NCBI GenBank assembly: GCA_951812585.1
Contig: OX638318.1
Span: forward strand, 2,540,380-2,604,379
Reading direction: 5' to 3'
DNA from: Rhodothermales bacterium
Lineage (GTDB): Bacteria > Bacteroidota > Rhodothermia > Rhodothermales > Bin80
Length of the DNA: 64,000 nt
A program made the position numbers and the translations under genes. Under the pieces are notes generated by a model, which worked only from the letters and a program-made list of their open reading frames with translations, made no database searches and was not told the DNA's origin. Within the stretch, counting starts at the first letter, position 1. The number at the start of each line of letters is the position of its first letter. Shown here one piece after another: positions 34,729 through 43,554 of this stretch.

Positions 34729-35807
34729 TGGACGTATCTGAAGCGATCTCACGCATACGCCCCGCGGTGCGGGTAGGACAAGCCTATCGTGTCAGCGGGC
34801 CGGTACACGCCAGCGTAAAGCTCAACCAGAACGAAAGTCCTTTTGACCTGCCGGAGGACCTCAAGCGCGAGATCATCACGCAATTCTGGGATGATCCCTT
34901 CAACCGTTATCCGCAGGTGCAGCCTATTGCCCTGCAGCAGGCGCTTGCAGCGGCGTTGGGCTGGGATGCGGAAGGGGTGCTGGTGGGCAATGGGTCTAAC
35001 GAGCTGATGGCTACCGTTTTTCAGGTGCTCGTCAGTCCAGGCACCGGGGTCGTGTTGCCTGATCCGATGTTTTCGCTGTACGCACGCCTGGCGACGCTTT
35101 TCGAAGCCACGCTTGTGACGGTGCCCTCAGGCAGCGATCTGCGTTTTGACGCGCGGGCGATACGGCACGCTGCACATACGTGCGATGCCGGCCTTGTTGT
35201 GTTGACCTCCCCGAACAGTCCAACGGGGCTTGCGATGCCGCTCGCCGATGTGCACCGGGTGCTGGAGGCGGCACCCGGGTTTGTGCTTGTGGACGAGGCC
35301 TACGTCGAATTCAGTCGTGAGGAAAGCCCATTCGTGTTGCTTCAGCGCTATCCCAACCTCTTGTTGCTGCGTACCTTCTCCAAAGCTTTTGGACTCGCGG
35401 GGTTGCGCATAGGCTACCTTGTCGGGCACCCCGCAGTGATGCAGGAGGTCATGAAAGCCAGGATACCGTTTATGGTGGATCGATTGTCCGAGATGGTAGC
35501 CTTGGCGCTCTTGGCAAGGCCTGCGCTTATCGAGGAGCGCATTGCGTACCTTCGGCGCGCAACGGCGTGGTTGTACGATGCGCTGTTCACAATACCCGGC
35601 GTGCAGCCGGTGGCGCCGCAAACGAATTTTGTGCTGTTTAGAACGCCGATGGTGCCGGGTGCACTATTGCAGGCCCTTCTAAAGCGGGGCGTGCTCGTGC
35701 GTAACATGAGTAGCTACGAAGCGTTGCCGGGCTACCTGCGCGTGTCCGCAGGGACGGAAGCGGAAAACAAATTATTCATTCAGGCATTAACGAGCGTGCT
35801 ACGGTAG
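34728..35807 (+). CDS. hisC: Histidinol-phosphate aminotransferase
   Basis: 359 residues from ATG 34728. A class II PLP aminotransferase. KLNQNESPFDLPEDLK is the substrate-arm region, VGNGSNELMATVF the PLP phosphate region, LTSPNSPTGLAM and VDEAYVEF the cofactor site, and LRTFSKAFGLAGLRIGYLVG holds the Schiff-base lysine (SKAF). RNMSSYEALPGYLRVSAGT closes the active site. It forms histidinol phosphate from imidazole acetol phosphate; hisD upstream takes the product two steps later. A long open frame extends upstream through hisD in another phase but is not coding. Confidence 0.95.
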   Translation: MDVSEAISRIRPAVRVGQAYRVSGPVHASVKLNQNESPFDLPEDLKREIITQFWDDPFNRYPQVQPIALQQALAAALGWDAEGVLVGNGSNELMATVFQVLVSPGTGVVLPDPMFSLYARLATLFEATLVTVPSGSDLRFDARAIRHAAHTCDAGLVVLTSPNSPTGLAMPLADVHRVLEAAPGFVLVDEAYVEFSREESPFVLLQRYPNLLLLRTFSKAFGLAGLRIGYLVGHPAVMQEVMKARIPFMVDRLSEMVALALLARPALIEERIAYLRRATAWLYDALFTIPGVQPVAPQTNFVLFRTPMVPGALLQALLKRGVLVRNMSSYEALPGYLRVSAGTEAENKLFIQALTSVLR

Positions 35808-35834
35808 TCGGTATTTTCCAGCGAGAAGCGCGCT

Positions 35835-36410
35835 ATGGAGCTGATTCAAGTAGACATTCTGGCCCTCACGCAGAGTCGCCCCAACGAATCGGGCGCCTTT
35901 GCGCTTGTATTGGGCGAGGTTGATGGCAATCGCCGGTTGCCCATCATCATCGGCCTCTTTGAGGCCCAGGCGATTGCATTGGAGTTGGAAAAACTTCGGC
36001 CGCCCAGGCCCATGACGCACGACCTATTGCGAGATCTGATGGTGGAGACGGGCAGCGAAATGCTAGATGTAATCATCCACGAATTGCGTGAGGGTACCTT
36101 CTACGCCAGTATCCGCTTCTCATGCAACGGGAAAGAAGCCTGCTTGGACGCTCGCCCGAGCGATGCCGTTGCGCTGGCCGTCCGGTTCGGTGTGGCCATC
36201 TTTGTGTCGCCATCCGTGCTCAATGATGCGGGCATTCCTATGGAAGACGAAACTGCCGCGGAGGGCCCACCATCAGAAACGCCATCAAGGCAGTTGTCGC
36301 CCATTGAAGACATGGAGCGCCTTCTGACCGCGGCTATCGCCCAAGAAGACTACGAGGAAGCGGCGCGTCTTCGCGATGCGTTGGCCGAGCTCAAGCGAGA
36401 GAGTTCCTAG
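35835..36410 (+). CDS. Bifunctional nuclease-family protein with UVR motif
   Basis: 191 residues. The first 135 residues are a BFN/DUF151 domain: LPIIIGLFEAQAIALELEKL, RPMTHDLLRDLMVETG, FYASIRFSCNGKEACLDARP, SDAVALAVRFGVAIFVS. After a polar linker there is a UvrB/UvrC-like helical hairpin (MERLLTAAIAQEDYEEAARL, then RDALAELK). BFN-family plant proteins have both DNase and RNase activity. The bacterial members are common in Bacteroidota, Actinobacteria and Thermotogae, but their role is not established. Cytoplasmic. Confidence 0.9.
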   Translation: MELIQVDILALTQSRPNESGAFALVLGEVDGNRRLPIIIGLFEAQAIALELEKLRPPRPMTHDLLRDLMVETGSEMLDVIIHELREGTFYASIRFSCNGKEACLDARPSDAVALAVRFGVAIFVSPSVLNDAGIPMEDETAAEGPPSETPSRQLSPIEDMERLLTAAIAQEDYEEAARLRDALAELKRESS

Positions 36411-36419
36411 CAGCGTTGC

Positions 36420-38054
36420 ATGCCTGATCGGCAACTTTTGACTGGTGGCATGCGTGCGGTATCCTATGCACGACTGCCGCGGTTTCCCAAGCTCTTCTCG
36501 ACGTATTGTGAGCAGTGGGAGCTGCTTGCGGATTATTTTGAAGGAGATTGGCGGCAGCCATCCAGCTATCGGTCTGTAGCCAGGCGGTTATCGTCGCCTA
36601 TATCCGCATCGCTGGCAGACGCGCTTGTGCGCCAGAATGCAGCCTGGGGCAATGATGTGCTGTTCCACATCCAGTCCCTGAGAACGCCGGGGGCGCTGGC
36701 GGTGGTGACGGGGCAGCAGGTAGGCCTCTACGGCGGGCCCCTCTATACGCTCTACAAGGCGCTGACGGCTGTTCGCCTTGCGGAGCATCTATCCGTCCAT
36801 CTTGATCGTCCGGTTGTTCCGGTCTTCTGGATGGAAGGCGGCGACCACGACCTGGACGAAGTGTCGACGCTAGCCTTGCCAGGTGCACACAAGCTTCAGC
36901 AGCTTCATTATCACAGTTCCCACGCACTGGAGCGGGGCAACCTGGGAAGCGTCGGACGCTTGCGATTCGGGGCCGATCTTGAACGCATTCGTGATTTACT
37001 TCGCCAGGCGCTGCCTGCGACGGAGTACAGGCGTGCGGTGTTGGATGAGTTCTACGGGGCATACCAGACCGGTACGACCTTCACCGATGCCTTTGCGCAG
37101 ACGCTGGCGGCGCTAATGCGGGAGACGCCCCTGGTACTAATGGACCCAGAAGATCCACAGGTCAAGCCACTGGCTGTTCCGCTGTTCGAACGCGCACTCC
37201 TGGAGCATGTGGAAGCACACGCACGCGTCTTGTCTACCAGTCAGGCACTGGCGCGTGCGTTTCATGCTCAGGTTACGCCGCGCGCCACGAACCTGTTCTA
37301 CCAGGATGAGTATGGGCGCAACGCGCTGCGGCCAAACGGTACGGGCTTCACCAATGCAGGTAGCGGGGAGCGCCTGAGCGTTTCCGATGCTGCTGCGCGC
37401 ATTCGCACGCACGCGCATCGCTTTAGCCCCAATGTGGTGCTGCGTCCGCTGGTGCAGGATTCGCTCTTGCCAACCGTTGCCTATGTGGCGGGGCCGGGAG
37501 AGGTGTCGTATTTCGCGCAGTTCAAGCAGCTCTATGCCTGGGCAGACATAGTGATGCCCATCATTTACCCTCGCGCCAGCCTTACGATCATTGAGCCGCG
37601 GGAGCAGCGTCTATTGCGCAAGCATGCCTTGGATCTGGCAGACCTGCAAGAAGAAGTAGAGACGACTCTGAGCCGCCTATTGCTTACAGGATCTTCCGTG
37701 GAGTCAGCGTTTCAGCAGGCGGAAAGCGCATTGCGCCAGGCAGCCGATGCTCTTTATCCTGCTGTTACCCAGGCCGATGCTACGCTCGCACCGTCGGCCG
37801 CCGCGACGCACGCGGCGTGGTCGAAAGCGCTTGGTAAGCTCCAGAGCCGCGTCATCCGCGCCGAAAAGCGCAAGCACGAGGCGTTGCGCATTCAGCTGCG
37901 TCGCACCCAGCAGGCGCTCTATCCGGGCGGGAAGCTGCAAGAACGTGTGTTGCCAGCGGTCTACTTTCTCAGCAAGTACGGGCCGGCGTTCCTGCAGACA
38001 TTGCGCAAGGCGGTTACGCTGGACACTAGTCGGCACCACACGCTACTGCTATAG
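36420..38054 (+). CDS. bshC: Bacillithiol biosynthesis cysteine-adding enzyme BshC
   Basis: 544 residues. The putative last step of bacillithiol synthesis adds cysteine to GlcN-malate. Family signatures: VVTGQQVGLYGGPLYTLYKA (Rossmann-like motif), PVVPVFWMEGGDHDLDEV, FTDAFAQTLAALM, LRPLVQDSLLPTVAYVAGPG EVSYFAQ region, and a coiled-coil arm at about 410-500 (LADLQEEVETTLSRLLL onward). Length matches the family. Bacillithiol is known in Firmicutes, Deinococcus and many Bacteroidota, where it acts as the main thiol. bshA and bshB are not in this window. Confidence 0.93.
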   Translation: MPDRQLLTGGMRAVSYARLPRFPKLFSTYCEQWELLADYFEGDWRQPSSYRSVARRLSSPISASLADALVRQNAAWGNDVLFHIQSLRTPGALAVVTGQQVGLYGGPLYTLYKALTAVRLAEHLSVHLDRPVVPVFWMEGGDHDLDEVSTLALPGAHKLQQLHYHSSHALERGNLGSVGRLRFGADLERIRDLLRQALPATEYRRAVLDEFYGAYQTGTTFTDAFAQTLAALMRETPLVLMDPEDPQVKPLAVPLFERALLEHVEAHARVLSTSQALARAFHAQVTPRATNLFYQDEYGRNALRPNGTGFTNAGSGERLSVSDAAARIRTHAHRFSPNVVLRPLVQDSLLPTVAYVAGPGEVSYFAQFKQLYAWADIVMPIIYPRASLTIIEPREQRLLRKHALDLADLQEEVETTLSRLLLTGSSVESAFQQAESALRQAADALYPAVTQADATLAPSAAATHAAWSKALGKLQSRVIRAEKRKHEALRIQLRRTQQALYPGGKLQERVLPAVYFLSKYGPAFLQTLRKAVTLDTSRHHTLLL

Positions 38055-38240
38055 CCGCGGTCCCCGCATCCTGTCAGGCGCTGTTGCTGCACGCGCAGGG
38101 AGTCCGCTAACCCATCGGTGTCGCAAACGGCACGCAGCGGCTGCGAGGTCGCACCTGCGGGCAGCTGCGTTCACCTCGCTGCCACATAATTTGGGAAACG
38201 TGCCGCTGCCGGGCTGACCAGGGTCGACCGCGGCATGCAG

Positions 38241-39671
38241 TTACTCACGGCTTCGTCCCGCCTTGCGAAGGGCCTCGAGTGCCGACTGCATTGCGTACGC
38301 GCGGTCAGGATCCGCTGCGTACAGGTTGTTGGTTTCGGTGGGATCCCGCGATAAGTCGTACAGCTGCCCTGGCGGATCTGCCGCGCTGGTATCCACACGG
38401 GTAAAGCCGCCAGACCCCTTGCCTTCAATGTATTTCCAGTGACCTTGCCGCAGCGCCAGCATACCCTGAATGGACTGGTGCACCGCATGGGTGCGCGCGG
38501 ATGACGCTGCATTGCCTAGCAGCACCTGCAGGTGGCTGAAGCTGTCTTCGGCAGCATCAGTGGGCAGGGCAATACCGGCCGCATCGACCAAGGTGGCGAA
38601 CAGGTCAGTGTGCACGGCAAGTTGATCCGTGACGCTGCCCGGCGCGATGTGGCCAGGCCAGCGGACGATGAAGGGCACCCGGTGCCCACCTTCATGAATG
38701 TCCGCTTTCATACCGCGCCAGCCGTGATTTGCACGGTGTCCAAAAGACTCGATGTCTTCAGGCCGCCAGTAGGCACCGTTGTCGCTGGTGACGACCAGTA
38801 TCGTGTTGTCGGCCAGTCCTGATTCGCTTAGTGCAGACATCACGGCACCAACCGTAGCATCCACTTGCGCCGTAAAGTCGCCGTATTCGCCTGCACCGCT
38901 GATGCCCACGTACGCGTCTATGGGGAGCCAGGGCGTATGCGGTGCCGCGAGCGGGATGTACAGGAAGAACGGCGCCTGATCCTGTCCGCGCGCGCGGATA
39001 TACGCAGCGGCTCTCCTGGTGATGATCGGAAGCACCTCGGTGTGGTCAAAGCTCGGGGCCATCGGCCCCGAGCGCCAGAAGGGCCCGGTGCAGCATCCTA
39101 CTGGGCCATCCCCGTGGCTGGTGGGCGGCTCCTCAAGCGATTCGTTCTCTACCCAGACATACGGCGGCATGTCCAGCGAAGCGGGGATGCCGTAGAAATA
39201 GTCAAAACCCACGGTGCGCGGGCCGGGATACAGCGGCTGCCCATAGTCTGTACGCTCCAAAGAGCCGAGTCCCAGGTGCCACTTGCCTATGGCGGCGGTG
39301 GTATAGCCATGCGCTTGCAGAACCGAGCCCACCGTGGCCCTCGTAGTGTCCATAACGAGCGGGCTGTAGCCCTGGGTGACGCCGCGCTCCAGTGCCCGTA
39401 GCCGCCAAGCGTAGCGCCCGGTGAGCAATGCGTAGCGGGTTGGCGTACACACTGCTGATGGCGAGTGGGCATCTGTAAAGCGCATGCCATCCGCAGCAAG
39501 TCTGTCCATGTAGGGGGTCGGCACCCTGGAATCAGGATTGTACGCGCCAACATCTCCGTAGCCCATGTCGTCTGCCATGATGACGACCATGTTGGGTGGC
39601 GCAGCGCGCTCTGGCGCGCCGCATGACGTTACAATTAGTGCCAGCACAGTGCAGCCTAATGCGGTTTTCAT
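38241..39671 (-). CDS. Sulfatase lipoprotein
   Basis: 476 residues. Lipoprotein signal with lipobox IVTSCG. Type I sulfatase: NMVVIMADDMGYGDVGAY (metal-binding aspartates), the formylglycine site SAVCTPTRYALLTGR (C-T-P-T-R, Cys type), AIGKWHLGLG, and VVTSDNGAYW. The cysteine must be oxidised to formylglycine by an external sulfatase maturase, which is not in the window. It removes sulfate esters from a sulfated glycan or arylsulfate in the periplasm or at the cell surface. Such enzymes are frequent in marine Rhodothermota and Planctomycetes. Single gene, flanked by intergenic stretches. Confidence 0.93.
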   Translation of the reverse strand: MKTALGCTVLALIVTSCGAPERAAPPNMVVIMADDMGYGDVGAYNPDSRVPTPYMDRLAADGMRFTDAHSPSAVCTPTRYALLTGRYAWRLRALERGVTQGYSPLVMDTTRATVGSVLQAHGYTTAAIGKWHLGLGSLERTDYGQPLYPGPRTVGFDYFYGIPASLDMPPYVWVENESLEEPPTSHGDGPVGCCTGPFWRSGPMAPSFDHTEVLPIITRRAAAYIRARGQDQAPFFLYIPLAAPHTPWLPIDAYVGISGAGEYGDFTAQVDATVGAVMSALSESGLADNTILVVTSDNGAYWRPEDIESFGHRANHGWRGMKADIHEGGHRVPFIVRWPGHIAPGSVTDQLAVHTDLFATLVDAAGIALPTDAAEDSFSHLQVLLGNAASSARTHAVHQSIQGMLALRQGHWKYIEGKGSGGFTRVDTSAADPPGQLYDLSRDPTETNNLYAADPDRAYAMQSALEALRKAGRSRE

Positions 39672-39932
39672 GGGGAGGATGTCTGAGGGTCAAAGGGCAA
39701 CCGGTGAATATAGCTGCGCTGCTTGTGCGATGGCATGGCCCGCTTCAAGGTGCGCGTCAATTGCGCGAATGCTCTGGCAGTGAGCGTCAAAGGGCAAATC
39801 AGCTGCTAAAAGCAGGTCCCGAGGCTATGTGAAGTGGAGCGACGAGTGCAAGAGACGGCGCCCGTCCTGCGCATCGGAGCCTTGTACGTCAAGCGCAGGT
39901 GCGGCTCATACGGGGTGCATTGAAGAAGGCCT

Positions 39933-39961
39933 CGCACTTGGCCCGCCGCGGGCCAAGTGCG
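39933..39961. repeat. Perfect 13-bp stem hairpin with CCG loop
   Basis: Arms 39933-39945 and 39949-39961 are exact reverse complements. An outer CCTCGC/GCGAGG pair (39930-39935 with 39968-39973) could form a competing stem, and TTTTTT follows at 39984-39989 on the plus strand. It resembles an intrinsic terminator for plus-strand transcription, yet no plus-strand gene lies upstream within 1.8 kb. Confidence 0.75.
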
Positions 39962-40028
39962 CGTCGGGCGAGGTCTGCGGGCGTTTTTTGGATCTCTTTG
40001 GCCGGTATCGCGCTTGCTGCACTTACGT

Positions 40029-40173
40029 ATAATCATTCACATATCCGGCAGTGCCCTCCCATCGTGGGAGCAGTTCTTTGGGGCCCACCGCCAGTTGAAG
40101 TGGAGACCGATTTCCTATGCGATGTTGATCCGGTCCTCCTCCGGTCTGCTGTCCATCGCAACAGACGCAACAT
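40029..40173 (+). repeat. Dispersed 145-bp repeat, copy A
   Basis: Matches 56791-56933 in the same orientation with about ten differences and small indels. Both copies begin ATAATCATTC and end near CAGACG.AACAT. Copy A ends 118 bp before the Nramp-like gene. On the minus strand both copies can be read to GPQRTAPTM(G/E)GHCRICE and a stop, hinting at a decayed coding origin. No terminal inverted repeats were seen. Confidence 0.85.
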
Positions 40174-40290
40174 GGGCCTTTGCGATGACTGCAGCCTGCC
40201 GCGCGTTACGGACAAGTAGCATTCAGTCGCAACCCGGCATAGCACCGGAACGGCGCATGCTTCGTAAGTTGCGGGACAGCCTGCCCGCCT

Positions 40291-41640
40291 ATGCGCGATC
40301 CGTACGTAGTAAGCAGCGAAACAATCCTCGCGCCGCCGGTATCCCTTGCAAAGCGGATGCGCTTTTTGGGGCCGGGATTTATCCTCTCGGCATCCATCGT
40401 TGGCTCCGGCGAACTCATCGCCACCACGCGATTGGGTGCGGAGGCCGGCTGGGTCACGCTCTGGGTAATCCTCGTCAGCTGCCTGGTAAAGGTGGCCGTG
40501 CAGCTGGAGTTTGGCAAGCAGGCCATCTACTCCGGTCAGACCACCATGCAGGCGCTCAATGCACTGCCTGGGCCGCGATTCGGCAGCGCAAACTGGTCCA
40601 TCTGGACTTGGCTGCTGCTTATGCTGGTGAAGCTGCTTCAGGTGGGCGGCATCGTGGGTGGATGCGCGCTGATCTTGCAGATCGTCCTGCCGCAAGTGCC
40701 ACTGTGGATCTGGTGCTACGTACTGTCGGTTGTGGTGTCGCTGATAATCTTTCGCGGTGCCTACGCGCCGGTGGAACGCGTGTCGGTGGCGCTGATTGCG
40801 CTCTTCACCCTCTTGACGCTGGTATCTGTGGTGGCCGTGCAGTTTACGCCGTTTAGAATCAGTGGCGGTGAATTGCTTACCGGTCTGGGCTTCCGTCTGC
40901 CGCCCGAGGCGGTCATAATCGCCATCGGTGCCTTTGGCATCACCGGAGTTGGCGGCGACGAGATCATGGCCTACAACTACTGGCTGCTCGAAAAAGGCTA
41001 TGCGCGTTACACAGGTCCGCGGACGGACTCCGAGGCGTGGGCGGCGCGCGCACGCGGATGGATACGCATCATGACGCTGGATGCCGTGATTTCAATGGCG
41101 CTGTACACGGTCATGACGGCGGCGTTTTATGTGCTTGGTGCCGCCATCCTTCATTCGCAGGGGCTGCTGCCCGAGGGGATGGAGCTCATTGCCATCCTGT
41201 CGCAGCTCTATACGCAGAGCCTGGGCCCCTGGGCCGGTACGCTGTTTCTGGTAGGCGGATTTGTGGTGCTGTTCTCCACGCTGTTCGGTGCCCTGGCCCT
41301 GTGGACGCGGCTCTTTTCTGACGCATTCGGCCAGATCGGGTGGCTCAATTACCGAAATCCACGCGAACGCCACCGCGCTATTGCGCTCGTAGCATGGATC
41401 GTACCGATCCTCTGGGCTACGCTGTTTCTCGTCGTGAAACTGCCCACGATGATGGTGGTGATCGGCGGCGTTGCCGGCACGGGTATTCTCTTCATTGTCG
41501 CGGCGGCGACGGTGCACTTTCGGTATCGGCAATTGCCCGCCATCCTGACGCCTCCGAAATACTACGATGCGCTGCTCTTGCTGAGCATCCTGGCAATTGT
41601 GCTGGTCGCCGCCTACGGCAGCTATCAGGTCCTGGCCTGA
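40291..41640 (+). CDS. Nramp-like metal ion transporter
   Basis: 449 residues with 11 predicted membrane helices. The start of helix 1 is RMRFLGPGFILSASIVGSGE. Nramp (MntH/DMT1) proteins have an almost invariant DPGN here; in this protein the motif is ASIVGSGE, so the aspartate that binds transition metals is gone. The later helix-6 region reads IGAFGITGVGGDEIMAYNYW in place of MPHN-type motifs. Relatives without DPGN are annotated Nramp-family but may carry Mg, Al or other substrates. The 3' end overlaps the MscS gene by 16 bp tail to tail. Confidence 0.85.
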   Translation: MRDPYVVSSETILAPPVSLAKRMRFLGPGFILSASIVGSGELIATTRLGAEAGWVTLWVILVSCLVKVAVQLEFGKQAIYSGQTTMQALNALPGPRFGSANWSIWTWLLLMLVKLLQVGGIVGGCALILQIVLPQVPLWIWCYVLSVVVSLIIFRGAYAPVERVSVALIALFTLLTLVSVVAVQFTPFRISGGELLTGLGFRLPPEAVIIAIGAFGITGVGGDEIMAYNYWLLEKGYARYTGPRTDSEAWAARARGWIRIMTLDAVISMALYTVMTAAFYVLGAAILHSQGLLPEGMELIAILSQLYTQSLGPWAGTLFLVGGFVVLFSTLFGALALWTRLFSDAFGQIGWLNYRNPRERHRAIALVAWIVPILWATLFLVVKLPTMMVVIGGVAGTGILFIVAAATVHFRYRQLPAILTPPKYYDALLLLSILAIVLVAAYGSYQVLA

Positions 41641-42602
41641 TCCACCTTCAGATGCACATGCGGATAAGGGATCTCGATGCCTGCATTGCGCAGCGCCAGG
41701 AGGATGCGCTCACTGTAGTCATAGGTCAGCTCACGCTCCATCAGTGGGTCTTTGGGGTGCAGCCACAGGTTCATATTCACACCCGAATCGCCAAGACCTG
41801 TCACCACTACGCGCGCTGTTGTATCATCCCGCAAACGGTCGTCGCCATCGGTCAGCGCAAGAACAACCTCGCGGGCTTCGTCCGGCTTTTCGTCATAGCC
41901 GATCTGAAACGGCAACTCGACCCGCAACGGCTGCGCCGATGAGAGGTTGAGCACTTGCTCATTGGCCATCAGCTTGTTGGGCACCACCAGGATCTCGTTC
42001 CTGCGTGTGCGCACCCGGGTTGAGCGCAGCGTGATTTCCTCCACCAGCCCATAGGACTCTTGCACAATGACACAGTCGCCGATGCGAAAAGACGCATCCG
42101 CCAGGATGCTGACGCCCGACATGATGTTCTCCAGCGTATCGCGCGCCGCGAAGCTGAGTGCGATGCCCGCCAGGCCTACACCCGTCAGGATGGTGGCAAT
42201 GTCCAAGTCCAGCTGACCTAGCACGACGATTGTGATAGACAGCAAAGCCAGCAGCCTGTATCCCTGAAGAACCAGCGTCTCCAATCCACGGCGCACATGG
42301 TCGGCTTGCCTCAGCACGCGCCGTAAGACGCCGAAAAGCAGCCGGTACAGCGTGTAGCAGATGATGAACACCAACACGGCCCCAATGAGGTTCGGCACAA
42401 GCTCGGCCAGGGTGGCTTGAAGGCTGGTGGCCAGGAGGTTGAAGCCTTCCTGCACCTGACCCTCTGCGACGAGATCGGAGGCATCGCTGATGCTGCCCTG
42501 CAGCCCCTGCGCGGCGCTGTCGGGCGCTGCCTCCTGCGGTGCGGCAAGCACGCTGTCCGTCTGCACCGTGTCCTGTACTGCCTGTTGTTTACGACGTATC
42601 AT
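41625..42602 (-). CDS. Small-conductance mechanosensitive channel (MscS family)
   Basis: 325 residues. A polar N-terminus is followed by three helices: LVPNLIGAVLVFIICYTLYR, GYRLLALLSITIVVLGQL and the pore helix IATILTGVGLAGIALSFAAR, rich in Gly/Ala as in MscS TM3. Then come DTLENIMSGVSILADASFRI, the beta domain with IGDCVIVQESYGLVEEITLR and VPNKLMANEQVLNLS, and a C-terminal domain ending IPYPHVHLKV. It opens under membrane tension to release solutes on osmotic downshock. Inner membrane. Confidence 0.93.
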   Translation of the reverse strand: MIRRKQQAVQDTVQTDSVLAAPQEAAPDSAAQGLQGSISDASDLVAEGQVQEGFNLLATSLQATLAELVPNLIGAVLVFIICYTLYRLLFGVLRRVLRQADHVRRGLETLVLQGYRLLALLSITIVVLGQLDLDIATILTGVGLAGIALSFAARDTLENIMSGVSILADASFRIGDCVIVQESYGLVEEITLRSTRVRTRRNEILVVPNKLMANEQVLNLSSAQPLRVELPFQIGYDEKPDEAREVVLALTDGDDRLRDDTTARVVVTGLGDSGVNMNLWLHPKDPLMERELTYDYSERILLALRNAGIEIPYPHVHLKVDQART

Positions 42603-42608
42603 TGTGCA

Positions 42609-43487
42609 TCAGTGGCTGCGCTGCGCAGCCAGGAACGTGTTGCTGAGCAGCATGGCAATGGTCATCGGACCGACGCCCCCAGGTACCGGCGTGATCCAGC
42701 CCGCTACCGCGCGGGCATTTTCATAATCTACATCCCCGACCAGGCGATAGCCACGCGTGCGCGATGGATCGTCCACGCGGTTGATGCCCACATCAATGAC
42801 CACAGCACCTGGGCGGATCATTTCCTGGGTAATGAGTCCGGGCCGGCCTACAGCAGCTACAAGGATCTCTGCGTCGCGGCAAATCCGCGCCAAATTTCTT
42901 GTCTGGCTATGGCAGAGCGTTACCGTGGCGTCTGTGCCCTTTCTAATCAGAAGGTGGATCAGCGGTTTCCCGACCAGGTTCGACCGGCCCACCACCACCG
43001 CGTGCTTGCCGCTCGTGGAAATCCCAGAGCGGTCTATAAGCGCCATAATCCCGGCAGGCGTGCAGGGCACAAAGCCGCGCTGGCCTGTCGCCAGGCGGCC
43101 GGCGTTGACCACATGGAGTCCGTCCACATCCTTGTCAGGACTAAGCCGGGCCAAAATGCGTTGCGCGCGGATGTGCCGCGGCAACGGGAGCTGCACCAGG
43201 ATGCCATCCACGCCGGGGTCCGCGTTGAGCTGGTCTATGATGCCGAGCAGCGCCGACTCCGTTAAGCTGGATGCAAACGTCAGCGTGTCGCCGGCAATGC
43301 CGGCCTGGGCACTGGCGCGCATCTTTCCGCGAACATATGAGGCCGATGCGGGGTTATTGCCTACCAGAACGACTGCAAGGTACGGCGGGCGGTGGCCGCG
43401 CGTGGTCCAGGCATCAACCTTTGTGCGCACCTCGTCCCGGACCGTCCGCGCAATGGCCCTGCCATCTATGATGTTTGCTTCGTGCAT
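42609..43487 (-). CDS. folD: Methylenetetrahydrofolate dehydrogenase/cyclohydrolase
   Basis: 292 residues from ATG 43487, the family start (MHEANIIDGRAIARTV). The bifunctional enzyme interconverts methylene-, methenyl- and formyl-tetrahydrofolate. VLVGNNPASASYVRGKMRAS contains the catalytic Tyr and Lys; GVDGILVQLPLPRHI, DKDVDGLHVVNAGRLATGQ, VVVGRSNLVGKPLIHLL (NADP loop) and TPVPGGVGPMTIAMLLSNT are all present. The start is 67 bp from a divergent TonB receptor gene. An upstream in-frame ATG at 43556 would overlap that gene's start and is not needed. Confidence 0.96.
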   Translation of the reverse strand: MHEANIIDGRAIARTVRDEVRTKVDAWTTRGHRPPYLAVVLVGNNPASASYVRGKMRASAQAGIAGDTLTFASSLTESALLGIIDQLNADPGVDGILVQLPLPRHIRAQRILARLSPDKDVDGLHVVNAGRLATGQRGFVPCTPAGIMALIDRSGISTSGKHAVVVGRSNLVGKPLIHLLIRKGTDATVTLCHSQTRNLARICRDAEILVAAVGRPGLITQEMIRPGAVVIDVGINRVDDPSRTRGYRLVGDVDYENARAVAGWITPVPGGVGPMTIAMLLSNTFLAAQRSH

Positions 43488-43554
43488 GAAGGTTGCTGTA
43501 GGTACGGGGTGCTGTAACGCATGGCATCCGCGCAGGATTTTGATACAGGCTGCC

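Larger units (their letters stand above)
39672..40290. other. Intergenic region with large hairpin and dispersed repeat
   Basis: About 620 bp between two divergent genes. No coding frame is convincing. It holds a 13-bp stem hairpin (39933-39961), a T6 run at 39984-39989, and one copy of a 145-bp repeat (40029-40173). Confidence 0.6.

Noticed and set aside
42757-43554. N-terminal extension of the TonB receptor through folD
   Set aside because: The frame stays open because of high GC, but folD is fully conserved on the other strand and a normal signal peptide starts at 43555.
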